A stretch of DNA of 64,000 nucleotides. Source: Deltaproteobacteria bacterium (lineage in GTDB: Bacteria > Desulfobacterota > DSM-4660 > Desulfatiglandales > HGW-15). Below the pieces are notes generated by a model. That model did not search any database and was not told where the DNA came from. It saw only the letters and a program-made list of their open reading frames with translations. Location: contig JAFGFM010000092.1 in NCBI GenBank assembly GCA_016931115.1, positions 18,703-82,702 of the forward strand, given 5' to 3'. Each line of letters opens with the position of its first letter. Position 1 is the first letter of the stretch. Shown piece after piece: positions 47,365 through 58,083 of this stretch. The translations under genes were made by a program, and so were the position numbers.

Positions 47365-48150
47365 ATGGGAAAGAGTGTGAAAATCATGCCCTGTCTGGAT
47401 ATGCAGAACGGGCGCGTTGTAAAGGGTGTTCATTTTGTTGATATAAAGGATGCCGGTGACCCGGTTGAGTGCGCACGTGCCTATTGTGAGTCTGGCGCTG
47501 ATGAGCTGGGCATGCTTGATATCACAGCAACTGTTGAGGGAAGGATGACCATGATCGAGGTTGTAAAACGTGTCGCAAAGGTCACCACAGTGCCATTTAC
47601 TGTAGGCGGGGGAATATCAGATGTAAAATCCGCTGGTCTTGTGCTTGAGGCAGGGGCAAATAAGGTATCAGTCAGCAGTGCTGCCTTCAGAAGACCTGAA
47701 GTCATCAGCGAGATGATAAAGAGATTCGGGCCTGAAAAGATAACCGTAGCCATTGATGTTGATAAAAACCCTCAAATGCCATCAGGGTACGAGGTTTATA
47801 TTGATGGGGGACGTACTGCGACCGGTGCTGATGCGGTTGAATGGGCAAAACGTGTTGATGGTTATGGCGTGCCGGTAATTCTGCCTACAAGCAAGGCAGG
47901 CGATGGTGTCAGGACAGGTTATGATCTCCCTGTGATCAGGCTTATTAAAGGTGCGGTCTCAGCAGAGGTTGTTGCATCAGGCGGGGCAGGGGAGTTAAAC
48001 CATTTTTATGAGGCCGCAGAGGCAGGGGCAACCATACTCCTTGCTGCATCTGTATTCCATTTCGGTATAATAGGGATAAAAGAGCTGAAGGAATATCTCC
48101 ATAGCAGGGGCATTTCTGTGAAATTGAATAATATAGGAATAGGTAAATGA
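47365..48150 (+). CDS. HisF homologue (imidazole glycerol phosphate synthase cyclase subunit-like)
   Basis: IMPCLDMQNGRVVKGVHFVDIKDAGDPVECA; PFTVGGGISDV; VASGGAG; the TSKAGDG loop is divergent. Confidence 0.85.
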   Translation: MGKSVKIMPCLDMQNGRVVKGVHFVDIKDAGDPVECARAYCESGADELGMLDITATVEGRMTMIEVVKRVAKVTTVPFTVGGGISDVKSAGLVLEAGANKVSVSSAAFRRPEVISEMIKRFGPEKITVAIDVDKNPQMPSGYEVYIDGGRTATGADAVEWAKRVDGYGVPVILPTSKAGDGVRTGYDLPVIRLIKGAVSAEVVASGGAGELNHFYEAAEAGATILLAASVFHFGIIGIKELKEYLHSRGISVKLNNIGIGK

Positions 48151-48176
48151 AGCCCTGAAAGATAAACCCTTATGAT

Positions 48177-48203
48177 GGTACTGCCTTGATTATGGGCAGT
48201 ACC
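48177..48203. terminator. Stem-loop terminator between convergent genes
   Basis: GGTACTGCC-ttgattatg-GGCAGTACC, followed on + by a T-rich tract. Confidence 0.75.
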
Positions 48204-48207
48204 GGTT

Positions 48208-50850
48208 TTATCTCTTTTTAGAAAATAATTTTGACAGCTCCCTGAAAATAAGGGGTATCAGACCTGCGACGATTATTATCATCCATGCAAACATATCCGG
48301 CATAGTAAGTCTGAAGGCAGTTTTAAGTGGTGGGATAGTCAGTATGGCTACCTGAAGCAATATGGCGATAGCTATTGCCCCGAGCAGATACCTGTTGGAC
48401 AGGATACCTGTTGTGAATATGGTTTTTACGTTATGCCTGAATGACAATGTATAAAACAACTGGCTGAAGATAATGGACAGAAATGCCATTGTCCTTGCAT
48501 ATTCCAGCACATAAGAGGGTGCAGAGTGGTCAAAGGGGCTGTACCCGTGAATATAATATCCATACCAGAAGGTAAGAACAGTGATAATGCCTATAGTAAG
48601 CCCTCCTGATATAACATTAAAGCCTGCCCTGCCTGAAAAGAATCCCTCGTCAGGATTTCTTGGCCTTTCCTTCATTACATCAGGATCAGAGGGGTCCATG
48701 CCAAGTGCAACAGCGGGAAGGGAGTCAGTCAAAAGATTTATCCAGAGTATCTGGGTGGCAAGAAGCGGTGCCTCCCACCCGGCTGTTACAGCCACAAACA
48801 TGGCTATGACTTCACCAAGGTTGCTGGATAGTAAAAATATTATTGATTTTTTTATGTTGTTATAGATATTGCGGCCCTGTTCAACTGCCCTGACTATGGT
48901 TGCAAAATTGTCATCAGTAAGGATCATATCAGAGGCATTTTTTGCCACATCCGTGCCCGTGATGCCCATAGCCACACCGATATCAGCGGCCTTGAGTGAC
49001 GGAGCATCATTTACACCATCGCCTGTCATGGAGACGATTTTTCCCTTTGCCTTGAGGGCATGTACAATCTTTACCTTGTGCTCAGGGGAAACCCTTGCAA
49101 AGACACGATAGTCAAGTATCTTTTCCTTTAACTCCATGTCACCCGCATCATCAATCTCACTACCTGTTATTACCTGATCAGGGTGATTCGCAATGCCAAG
49201 TGATTCTGCAATGGCAAATGCCGTGTTTCTGTGATCCCCTGTGATCATTACAGTTATGATACCCGCTTCAGCCGCCTGTTTTACAGAATCTTTGACCTCG
49301 TTTCTAGGAGGATCTATCATGCCGATAATCCCTGTAAGGACAAGCTTGCTTTCCATGTCAGAGGGTGAAATTACAGCGTCTACCTCTCTATAGGCTGCGC
49401 CGAGGGTGCGTAATGCCTCACGGGACATGCTCTCCATCGCCTCTCTGAACCTGTTTTTATGCCCCTCTGTTATCGGTATTGGTTTCCCGCCAACAAGCAC
49501 GCGGGTACAAAGGTTTAAGAGGTTATCTATTGCGCCCTTTGTATTGACCACAAGCCTCCCCTCATTCTGAGTGAGGGTAGACATAAGCTTACGGCCAGAA
49601 TCAAATGCATACTCTGATATACGCTGATTGGATGCATTCAATTTTTTTCTGTCAATGCCGAGTTTATCCCCGAATTGCAGGAGCGCTGTCTCTGTCGGGT
49701 CGCCTGTGCCCTTGCCATCTTCATATGTTGCGTCACTGCAAAGGATCATGACCTCTGCCAGTCTTTTTGCATCAATATCGGTGGGTCTCATATCTTCAGT
49801 AACAGTGACAGCATCCGTGTTAATGGCAAAATATTTTACCACGGTCATTCTGTTCTGTGTGAGAGTGCCTGTTTTATCCGAACAGATAATATTGACCGAA
49901 CCCAGGGTCTCAACAGCAGGCAGGCGCCTGATAATGGCATTTCTTTTTGACATGCCTGTAACGCCTATGGAGAGCACAACAGCGACAATGGCTGCCAGCC
50001 CTTCTGGGATTGCGGCAACAGCAAGTGACACTGATACCAGGAACATCTCAACAAGATCACGGCCCTGAAAAAAGGAAACTGCAAAAATAAAAAGACAGAT
50101 ACCTATTGCGGATTTTCCAAGGGTCTTTCCAAGCCGGCTCAGCCGTATCTCAAGGGGTGTTTTGTTTTCCTTTTCTCCCTCAATAAGACCGGCAATTTTA
50201 CCGACCTCTGTATTCATACCTGTAGCTGTAACAACGCCTTCACCACGCCCGGATGTGACTATCGATGACATGTAGGCCATGTTTTCACGATCACCAACAG
50301 GGGTTTTGGGATCAAGAATCATGTGTGCCTCTTTTTCAGATGCCATTGACTCGCCTGTCAGAAGAGACTCCTCTATGCGGATGGCAGCAGTATTGATGAG
50401 GCGGATATCGGCAGAGACAAATCTCCCTGCATCCAGTATAAGTATATCACCGGGCACAACCAGTTCCGCGTCTATCTCTATGATCTTACCATCCCTTTTT
50501 ACCAGGGATCTTGGTGAGGAGATCTTTTTTAAGGCCTCTATGGCATTGCCTGCCTTTATCTCCTGAAAAACACCCAGCGCTGCATTAAGGATGATAACTG
50601 CCATGATAATAATTGAATCGACATATTCACCAAGGGTAAGCGTGATTACTACCGCAGCAAAAAGGATATATATAAGCCAGTCATTCAGCTGGGCCAGGAA
50701 GAGCTGGAAAGCCCCCTTTTTCTTTTGGGCTGTGAGTCTGTTATACCCGTATTTGCTGAGTCTCGCCTTTGCTTCATCTCCGGTAAGCCCTGTTTCCAGG
50801 TTTGTATTCAGCTCATTCAATATTTCTTCAATAGTTTTTGTGTGTGGCAT
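48208..50850 (-). CDS. Cation-transporting P-type ATPase (Ca2+-type)
   Basis: ICSDKTGTLTQNRMTVVKYF; MITGDHRNTA; MTGDGVNDAPSLKAADIGVAMG. Confidence 0.95.
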   Translation of the reverse strand: MPHTKTIEEILNELNTNLETGLTGDEAKARLSKYGYNRLTAQKKKGAFQLFLAQLNDWLIYILFAAVVITLTLGEYVDSIIIMAVIILNAALGVFQEIKAGNAIEALKKISSPRSLVKRDGKIIEIDAELVVPGDILILDAGRFVSADIRLINTAAIRIEESLLTGESMASEKEAHMILDPKTPVGDRENMAYMSSIVTSGRGEGVVTATGMNTEVGKIAGLIEGEKENKTPLEIRLSRLGKTLGKSAIGICLFIFAVSFFQGRDLVEMFLVSVSLAVAAIPEGLAAIVAVVLSIGVTGMSKRNAIIRRLPAVETLGSVNIICSDKTGTLTQNRMTVVKYFAINTDAVTVTEDMRPTDIDAKRLAEVMILCSDATYEDGKGTGDPTETALLQFGDKLGIDRKKLNASNQRISEYAFDSGRKLMSTLTQNEGRLVVNTKGAIDNLLNLCTRVLVGGKPIPITEGHKNRFREAMESMSREALRTLGAAYREVDAVISPSDMESKLVLTGIIGMIDPPRNEVKDSVKQAAEAGIITVMITGDHRNTAFAIAESLGIANHPDQVITGSEIDDAGDMELKEKILDYRVFARVSPEHKVKIVHALKAKGKIVSMTGDGVNDAPSLKAADIGVAMGITGTDVAKNASDMILTDDNFATIVRAVEQGRNIYNNIKKSIIFLLSSNLGEVIAMFVAVTAGWEAPLLATQILWINLLTDSLPAVALGMDPSDPDVMKERPRNPDEGFFSGRAGFNVISGGLTIGIITVLTFWYGYYIHGYSPFDHSAPSYVLEYARTMAFLSIIFSQLFYTLSFRHNVKTIFTTGILSNRYLLGAIAIAILLQVAILTIPPLKTAFRLTMPDMFAWMIIIVAGLIPLIFRELSKLFSKKR

Positions 50851-50854
50851 TTAT

Positions 50855-51661
50855 TTAATCTTTTGTATATCCCCTGTATTCATTTAAGATGTACTCTGAT
50901 GGCACCGCAAAACCAATACCTGATACAGGCACCCCATCATTTGAAAGCAGTTTCCAGCTTACAGCGCCCACTACTTTGCCATCTTTATCTATGAGGGGCC
51001 CTCCGCTGTTTCCGGGGTTAACAGGGGCTGAAAACTGAACAGCCCGAATCTCTGATGGCATCTGTTTTCTAACGCCAGTAAACAGACCGTCTGTTATTGT
51101 TGACTGAAGCCCGGCTGAACTTCCGACCGCGTAAACCCTGTCGCCAGCCTCCATTGTAAGGGGGTCTCTGAATCTTAAATATGGAACCTTTTGATGTGTT
51201 GTTACCAGGATCAGGGCCAGATCATATCTGTTACTCTTTGAGATTACGCCTATGGGAAACTCTTCCTGGTTGTTAAGTATGGCAGTATGTTGCCCGTTCG
51301 CCTCGATGACATGCTTGCATGTAATAGCATACCCATCCGGTGATATAAAAAACCCTGTCCCTATATTCTGACTACCCTTTATGGTGAAGGTGCTCTTGAT
51401 AGTGTTTTCAATGGGGTTCTTTTCATCTGCCCCAGGCCTTTCAGAGGATAACAGCACAACACAATCTTTCGGTGCCTCATTCTCCTTTTCATGGATAATA
51501 TCAGGGCTGGAGTCATTACCATCAGGTGTCCGGTCTGAAAAATGCACAACCCCCTCCTTATCGACCCATTTATATGTCTCACCGGCATTAATACAGGTTA
51601 TGCCTGTAATAAATATTATGCCAAGGGTTGGCGGTATTATCCTTTTTATAAAATGAATCAT
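50855..51661 (-). CDS. DUF4124 plus trypsin-like serine protease
   Basis: ETYKWVDKEGVVHFSDRTPDG; GTGFFISPDGYAITCKHV; VNPGNSGGPLIDKDGKVVGAVSW. Confidence 0.9.
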   Translation of the reverse strand: MIHFIKRIIPPTLGIIFITGITCINAGETYKWVDKEGVVHFSDRTPDGNDSSPDIIHEKENEAPKDCVVLLSSERPGADEKNPIENTIKSTFTIKGSQNIGTGFFISPDGYAITCKHVIEANGQHTAILNNQEEFPIGVISKSNRYDLALILVTTHQKVPYLRFRDPLTMEAGDRVYAVGSSAGLQSTITDGLFTGVRKQMPSEIRAVQFSAPVNPGNSGGPLIDKDGKVVGAVSWKLLSNDGVPVSGIGFAVPSEYILNEYRGYTKD

Positions 51662-51685
51662 GGTTGATAAAGATAACCTGCCGGC

Positions 51686-52282
51686 CTATTTAAGTTTTTC
51701 CTTTAGCATGGCTATAAGCCCTTCAGGTCTTTCCTTAAGCAGTATCTCGCTGAACTGGGTCCTGTAGTTTTTTAACAGGCTGACCCCCTCGATTTTTACA
51801 TCATATATTCGCCAGATAGTGCCTTGCTTTTGCAGGCTGTAATAAACAGGGGTCTTTACCCCCTTGCGTATAAGATTGGTCATTACAACAGCCTTTGTAT
51901 TGGATAAAAGCTCTTCACCGGTATACTCAACCTGCTCATCTGAAAAACCTGACTGTATCTTATCAAGGTAGGTATTACCCAGGAACTGCCCGAACAAACC
52001 TGCAAATTCTTCCTGCTGCACCGGAGTAAAGGCCTGCCAGTTTCTGGCAAGTGTAAGCCTGGCCATTCCATTAAAATCAAATGCCTCTTCAATGATGCTA
52101 TAGAGGATATCATGCTGTTCAGTTTTTTTTGCCTGATCAGAATAGGCAGGGTCATTTAGTACGCTGAAGACCCGATTAACCTTTTCCTTTAAGATATCAA
52201 ATGGTTCAGATGCGTGCGCAGTGTATATGCAGGTTATAAGGATAAAAATGCAGAATATAATGTTAACTCTTTTCATGTTCAT
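51686..52282 (-). CDS. mlaC: MlaC-like phospholipid-binding protein
   Basis: Signal peptide; FNGMARLTLARNWQAFTPVQQEEFAGLFGQFLGNTYLDKI; operon position. Confidence 0.9.
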   Translation of the reverse strand: MNMKRVNIIFCIFILITCIYTAHASEPFDILKEKVNRVFSVLNDPAYSDQAKKTEQHDILYSIIEEAFDFNGMARLTLARNWQAFTPVQQEEFAGLFGQFLGNTYLDKIQSGFSDEQVEYTGEELLSNTKAVVMTNLIRKGVKTPVYYSLQKQGTIWRIYDVKIEGVSLLKNYRTQFSEILLKERPEGLIAMLKEKLK

Positions 52283-52302
52283 CTCCGGTGGTTTAGTATA
52301 AT

Positions 52303-52752
52303 TTATTTTGCATCACCAAACAGATATTTGCTGATCAGGTCTTCAAGATCAACAGCCGATTCTGTTTCAAGTATCATATCTCCCGGCTTTAAGATTGCAT
52401 CGGAACCTCCGGGTGAAATCATAATATATTTATCACCGATAAGCCCTGCTGTCTTTATGGAGGCTATTGTATCCTCATCAAGCTGAACATCATTTTTTAT
52501 ATTCAGTATTACATTAGCGAGTTTTTTCTCGTGATCCAGTGATATAGCGGCTATATTGCCTATCTGTACCCCTGCCATCTCTACTGAAGAGCCGGCCTTA
52601 AGACCTGAAACAGACTGAAATCGGGCACGCAGCTGGTAATGGTCAGACCTTATCAGGTCCAGATTTCCTAAGTGTATGGTCAGGTAACCGACACAGATAA
52701 TCCCAATGAACATGAAAATTCCGACTGAAGTCTCAATAGATGATTTTTTCAT
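52303..52752 (-). CDS. mlaD: MlaD-like MCE domain protein
   Basis: LRARFQSVSGLKAGSSVEMAGVQIGNIAAISLD. Confidence 0.93.
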   Translation of the reverse strand: MKKSSIETSVGIFMFIGIICVGYLTIHLGNLDLIRSDHYQLRARFQSVSGLKAGSSVEMAGVQIGNIAAISLDHEKKLANVILNIKNDVQLDEDTIASIKTAGLIGDKYIMISPGGSDAILKPGDMILETESAVDLEDLISKYLFGDAK

Positions 52753-53972
52753 TATTCCTCCATATTTTTAAAAAAGCAGGCATCTTCCAGGCTTGATTCT
52801 GCTTCCCTTATCATATTCTCAAATTGCAGGTCTCTTTTAGCCTCTGCAAAACCTACATTGATTGAACATTCAAGGGATGATTCATTCAATATCTCTTTTA
52901 TCCTTGTTTTTGCCAGTAATTTTGAGAGTTTGCTGCAAGTCTGACGTGCCTGTTCAAGATTTGTATCAGGCAGTATTGCGATTATATTGTTAAGGTTGTA
53001 CCTGAAGCATATATCTGTAAACCTTAAGTGGGGCCTGAGTTCGGCTGAAAAGCTCCGGAGCAGTTCCTGTCCCACCATGTGGCCTGCCTTTTCATGTATC
53101 TGGTCGAGCTCCCTTATCCTGAAAAGTATTATCGAAAATACATAATTGTGTCTATTGAACCTGGCCAGCTCCTGCAAGAATCTTTCTTCACCCCTTGGCT
53201 GCGGCAAAAGCCCTGTAAGGGAGTCATGGCGGCTTTCAAGACCGTTCACAAACTGGGTTACAACCGGGATGGTTGTATCCTTTAGGGCTTCAACAGGTCC
53301 CTGAAAGATTATCCCCCCCTCATGGAGCATTATAAGCTTCTGTGAGATATAGAAGATTTCAGGGATCTCATGGCTGACAATAATGGCTGTAAACCCGAGC
53401 TTCTGCTGGTATTCTGAGATCATGCTGTGTACTGCGTTTCTTCTTATCGGATCAAGTCCTGTAGTAGGCTCGTCAAACAGTACAATTTCAGGGTCTGTTA
53501 CAAGTGACCTTGCAAGTGCAACCCTTTTTTTCATTCCGCCTGAAAGTTCTGAAGGGTATTTATGGGCCATTGACCCGATATCAAGCTGGTTCATCTTATC
53601 CATTACTACCCTCTGGATAGTCTCTTTTGAGAGCCTGTTTTTTTCCCTGAGCGGAAGCGAGATGTTTTCATGGACTGTCATGGAGTCAAAAAGTGCTGTG
53701 CCCTGGAACATATAGCTGAATCTCTTTTTAATCTCTCCTTTTTCCCTGCGTGACAATCCTGATATGTTACGCCCATCTATAAGGATATCACCTGAATCGG
53801 GAGAGATCAGACCTATTATATGTTTGAGCAGTACTGATTTGCCAACACCGCTCATGCCTATTATTGTGGTTATTTCACCCCTGTTAATTGTAAGATTAAC
53901 CTTATCAAGCACAACCTGGCTGCCAAAACTTTTAGAAACATTTCTTAATTCTATAAGAGCGTGGTTATCCAT
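52752..53972 (-). CDS. mlaF: MlaF-like ABC ATPase with C-terminal degenerate GGDEF-like domain
   Basis: GMSGVGKSVLLKHIIG, LSGGMKKRVALARSL; after ~residue 240, HDSLTGLLPQPRGEERFLQELARF...FRYNLNNIIAILPDT. Confidence 0.9.
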   Translation of the reverse strand: MDNHALIELRNVSKSFGSQVVLDKVNLTINRGEITTIIGMSGVGKSVLLKHIIGLISPDSGDILIDGRNISGLSRREKGEIKKRFSYMFQGTALFDSMTVHENISLPLREKNRLSKETIQRVVMDKMNQLDIGSMAHKYPSELSGGMKKRVALARSLVTDPEIVLFDEPTTGLDPIRRNAVHSMISEYQQKLGFTAIIVSHEIPEIFYISQKLIMLHEGGIIFQGPVEALKDTTIPVVTQFVNGLESRHDSLTGLLPQPRGEERFLQELARFNRHNYVFSIILFRIRELDQIHEKAGHMVGQELLRSFSAELRPHLRFTDICFRYNLNNIIAILPDTNLEQARQTCSKLSKLLAKTRIKEILNESSLECSINVGFAEAKRDLQFENMIREAESSLEDACFFKNMEE

Positions 53973-53999
53973 ATTCCATTTTATCCTTCAGGTGCCTTT

Positions 54000-54803
54000 T
54001 TACAGCAGTAATGATGTCATCACATAATCAGAAACAAGGACAAGGACACATGAGATAACAACCGCTGAAGTGGTTGCAAACCCCACCCCCTTTGCCCCGT
54101 GCCCCTCTTTTCTGGTATGGGTATAATAACCCTGGTAGCAGCATATTGTTGCTACAATGAGGGAGAATACGATGGATTTTATACCGCATCCAATAAGATC
54201 ATCCATGGATATCCCTGATTCAACCCTTGAAAAATAAACCCCCTTATTCAACCCCAGTAGAATGGAACCTGTAAGATACCCTCCCCATATACCGATAACA
54301 TTGAACATGGCAGTAAGCAGGGGAAATGATATCAGGGAGGCAGCGATCCTGGGACTAACCAGAAACCTGATCGGGTCAATATCCATGGTATCAAGGGCAT
54401 CTATCTGCTCGGAGATCCTCATTATGCCTATCTCCGCGGCAATGGCTGACCCGGCCCGCCCTATAATCATAATCGCTGTAAGAACCGGCCCAAGCTCGCG
54501 GATAAGAGAGAGTGCAACAGCCGCACCTAGGAGCCCCTCTGAACCAAATTTGGAGAGGGTATAATATCCCTGGAGCCCAAGCACCATACCTGTAAATGCC
54601 CCTGTCAGGCAGATGACAAATACTGATTTAAGGCCTATAAAATATATTTGCTGCATAATCTTTGAAAATTGAAAGGGAATTGTAAAAATACTGTAGAAAC
54701 CCCTGAAAAAGAAACTGCCACTTCTTCCCATCTCCTGGATAATAAATATGGTATATTTCCCAAGGTTGTTAAAAGGCAGTATAACAGATTTTGTATCTAT
54801 CAT
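54000..54803 (-). CDS. mlaE: MlaE-like ABC permease
   Basis: ELGPVLTAIMIIGRAGSAIAAEIGIMRISEQIDALDTMDIDPIRFLVSPR. Confidence 0.93.
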   Translation of the reverse strand: MIDTKSVILPFNNLGKYTIFIIQEMGRSGSFFFRGFYSIFTIPFQFSKIMQQIYFIGLKSVFVICLTGAFTGMVLGLQGYYTLSKFGSEGLLGAAVALSLIRELGPVLTAIMIIGRAGSAIAAEIGIMRISEQIDALDTMDIDPIRFLVSPRIAASLISFPLLTAMFNVIGIWGGYLTGSILLGLNKGVYFSRVESGISMDDLIGCGIKSIVFSLIVATICCYQGYYTHTRKEGHGAKGVGFATTSAVVISCVLVLVSDYVMTSLLL

Positions 54804-55247
54804 CGTTTATATATCCCTGTCGGAAAGTATAAATTATTACGCTGAAATAATTTTCAGTTAAAATTAATCAACCCTTGTGGTTGTCTGAAATTAGAATAGA
54901 ATATATAGCAAACCATATTATAATAATCAAATTTATAAAATGGCCGTCTTAAAAGTGAAAATAACTTTAAATCAATTAGAGAAATGCACAATAAGTACGT
55001 CTGGATAAGTTATATTGGTCTATGTTTAGTGGTTACTCTATTATAGATGTTAAAAATAATTAAAACCTATTGCATTTTATTTCTTCTTGACCTAAATATG
55101 ATCACATCATATAATCCACTAAAATTTATAAAATTTAATTATTGCAGGGAGAACTAAAAAGAGTATTACCAGGAGAAAAGCTTTATTCCTAAAAACTTCC
55201 CGGACAGGATTCGCAAGTCCATACCGGGTTAAATGGGAGGATTTCTG

Positions 55248-55841
55248 ATGGATGTCAAGTTGGATAGCCTTATTGAGAAGATCAGGAAAGACGGGATTGA
55301 GGAGGCGGAAAACAGGGCCGAACAGATTGTAAAAGAGGCAAATCAGAAGGCGGCCAGGATTGTTGAGGATGCCGGGAAGGAGGCCCTAAAGTTAATAAAT
55401 GAAGGAAAGAGCAAGATTGATCAATTCCGCTCAACTGCCGAGGCCGATTTAAAACAGTCTGTTCGTAATGCAGAATTACTGCTCAAGGAAAAATTCAACA
55501 GGTTGTTTGATTCGGTTTTCAAGCGTGAGGTTGGTGAAAAACTCACACCAGACTTGATGAAAGAGATGATCCTTAAAATTGTTGAGGCCTGGGCTAAAGA
55601 CAGTGAAAAAGAGGTAATACTGGGCGATGCCGATAAAAAACAACTCGAGGCCCTGCTTTTTAATGGCATAAAAACCGATCTGAAAAAGGGTATCACACTT
55701 AAAGTTGGAGCTGATGTCACAAGTGGTTTCCGTATAGGTTTAAAGGGGACGGATGTCTATTATGATTTTTCCGACGGGGCGATTTCTGATCTTCTGAAGT
55801 CACTCGTAAACCCTAATCTGAAATCTATACTGGATAAATAA
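55248..55841 (+). CDS. atpE: V-type ATPase subunit E
   Basis: MDVKLDSLIEKIRKDGIEEAENRAEQIVKEANQKAARIVEDAGKEA; first gene of the operon; likely start at the second Met (55248). Confidence 0.88.
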   Translation: MDVKLDSLIEKIRKDGIEEAENRAEQIVKEANQKAARIVEDAGKEALKLINEGKSKIDQFRSTAEADLKQSVRNAELLLKEKFNRLFDSVFKREVGEKLTPDLMKEMILKIVEAWAKDSEKEVILGDADKKQLEALLFNGIKTDLKKGITLKVGADVTSGFRIGLKGTDVYYDFSDGAISDLLKSLVNPNLKSILDK

Positions 55842-55843
55842 GG

Positions 55844-56344
55844 ATGGATAAATACTACTATTTTATAGCTCAACTGCCAACGCTGTTTTTCAGGAAAGAG
55901 CCTGAAATTACCATTGACCGCTTCATGAATGAAGCGGAAAAATGGCTTGATCCTGATGATTTTGAAATCCTCTGTTCACTTGACCTGCAATCAGTAGCAA
56001 TTAATAGAGGCGAACCCGCTGATCTGAAAAGATACAAAATCTTTGAAAATGATCTTCGCACGGACATTGCAGCATTTCGCGAGGCCCAGCGTAAAGATCT
56101 CGAATACAAGCCCTCGAGTTTTCCCCTGTCAGCCATCAAGGAGGGCAATCCCCTTGATGTTGAATTAAGGTTCATGGAGTTCCGCTGGCAGTTCCTGGAT
56201 GAAATGGAGCGGGAGCATCATTTCGATTTTACAAACGTAGTTATATACTTCCTGAAATTACTTCTGTTGCAAAGATTCTTTACTTTTGAAAAAGAAAAAG
56301 GACTACAAAGATTCCAAATGTTATATCACGAGGTAAGAGCATGA
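55844..56344 (+). CDS. DUF2764 protein of the bacterial V-ATPase operon
   Basis: YYYFIAQLPTLFFRKEPEITIDRFMNEAEKWL; conserved position between subunits E and A. Confidence 0.85.
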   Translation: MDKYYYFIAQLPTLFFRKEPEITIDRFMNEAEKWLDPDDFEILCSLDLQSVAINRGEPADLKRYKIFENDLRTDIAAFREAQRKDLEYKPSSFPLSAIKEGNPLDVELRFMEFRWQFLDEMEREHHFDFTNVVIYFLKLLLLQRFFTFEKEKGLQRFQMLYHEVRA

Positions 56345-58083
56345 AACCCACTACCGGAAAAATTATTGGTGTCAGCGGCAATATGGTAACTGTCTCTGTT
56401 GATGGAAATATCATGCAGAATGAGGTTGCCTACATCATAAAAGGCAATGAACGATTGAAATCAGAGATCGTGCGCATTGGTGATGGTGTCGCCTTTTTAC
56501 AGGTGTTTGAAAGCACAAAGGGTCTCACGATTGGTGATGATGTAGAGTTCAGCGGCCAGTTGCTGTCAGTTCAGCTTGGGCCAGGACTGTTAAAACAGAT
56601 ATATGACGGTCTCCAGAATCCTCTGCCTGAGCTTGCTGAAGAGTTTGGCTTTTTCCTGCCTCGCGGCGTGGAATTCAAACCACTTGATGAGACAAAGAAA
56701 TGGCCGTTTACACCCGCTGCAAAGGTTGGTGATACAGTTATAGCAGGTCAATCTCTTGGATCTGTTCCTGAGGGAATTTTTGACCACCAGATCATGGTTC
56801 CTTTTACCATGAAGGGTGAGTTTACTGTAGAAGAGGTAGCCAAAGCCGGTGATTATTCAATTGTCGAAAACATCGCCCGGATAAAGGATGAAAAAGGAAA
56901 AACACATAACATCACCATGAGCTTCAGGTGGCCGGTAAAAATCGCCATTGAAGCCTATAAAGAAAAAATTGTCCCAAATGATCCATTGGTAACGCAGGCG
57001 CGTATTATTGATACCTTTTTCCCGGTTGCCAAAGGCGGAACATTCTGTATTCCTGGACCATTTGGTGCAGGTAAAACAGTACTGCAACACGTTCTAAGCC
57101 GTTACTCCCAGGTAGATATAGTTATTGTGGCCGCATGCGGTGAGCGCGCAGGTGAAGTTGTTGAACTGCTGCGTGAATTCCCCGAACTGGAAGACCCGCG
57201 TACCGGCAAAACATTGATGGACAGGACAATCATTATCTGTAATACAAGTTCGATGCCTGTTGCTGCCCGTGAGGCATCTGTTTATACAGCGGTGACCCTG
57301 GGTGAATATTATCGCCAGATGGGGCTGGATGTGCTCCTGATGGCAGACTCAACCTCCCGCTGGGCACAGGCCATGAGAGAGCTGTCAGGCCGCCTGGAGG
57401 AAATTCCGGGTGAAGAGGCATTCCCTGCATATCTGGAGTCCAGGATAGCAGAGTTCTATGAACGCTCTGGTCTCGTAGAGCTGAGCAATGGAAAGGTCGC
57501 AAGTCTTACAATAGGTGGTACAGTAAGCCCTGCCGGTGGTAACTTTGAAGAGCCCGTGACACAGGCAACCCTGAAGGTCGTTGGAGCGTTTCTTGGATTA
57601 TCGCGTGATCGTGCGAATGCGCGTCGCTTCCCATCAATCCATCCACTTGAAAGCTGGTCAAAATATAAAAGTTTTATTGATCCCGAAGAAATTGCTGCTT
57701 CCCGTGTTATGCTTCAGAGGGGAAATGATGTCGGTCAGATGATGATGGTTGTAGGCGAAGAGGGCACATCAAATGATGATTTTCAGCTTTATCTGAAAGG
57801 TGAATTCCTTGACAATGTTTATCTTCAGCAGAATTCATTTGATAATGTAGATGCCGGTACAAGCAAAGAGCGGCAGCAATATGTGTTTAATATGGTAAAC
57901 CGGGTATTGAAAACAGATTTTCAATTGGATGATAAAGAAAAAGCGCGTGGCTTCTTCAACCATTTACGTCAGCTGTTTATCGATTGGAATTACATTGCTA
58001 TGGATTCAGCCGAATTTAAGGCGCAGGAAAACGCAATCGACACATTAATAAAGGAGAATTCCGGAAATGAGAAAGGTCTATAA
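56341..58083 (+). CDS. atpA: V-type ATPase subunit A
   Basis: [72 protein letters not shown]. Confidence 0.97.
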   Translation: MKPTTGKIIGVSGNMVTVSVDGNIMQNEVAYIIKGNERLKSEIVRIGDGVAFLQVFESTKGLTIGDDVEFSGQLLSVQLGPGLLKQIYDGLQNPLPELAEEFGFFLPRGVEFKPLDETKKWPFTPAAKVGDTVIAGQSLGSVPEGIFDHQIMVPFTMKGEFTVEEVAKAGDYSIVENIARIKDEKGKTHNITMSFRWPVKIAIEAYKEKIVPNDPLVTQARIIDTFFPVAKGGTFCIPGPFGAGKTVLQHVLSRYSQVDIVIVAACGERAGEVVELLREFPELEDPRTGKTLMDRTIIICNTSSMPVAAREASVYTAVTLGEYYRQMGLDVLLMADSTSRWAQAMRELSGRLEEIPGEEAFPAYLESRIAEFYERSGLVELSNGKVASLTIGGTVSPAGGNFEEPVTQATLKVVGAFLGLSRDRANARRFPSIHPLESWSKYKSFIDPEEIAASRVMLQRGNDVGQMMMVVGEEGTSNDDFQLYLKGEFLDNVYLQQNSFDNVDAGTSKERQQYVFNMVNRVLKTDFQLDDKEKARGFFNHLRQLFIDWNYIAMDSAEFKAQENAIDTLIKENSGNEKGL

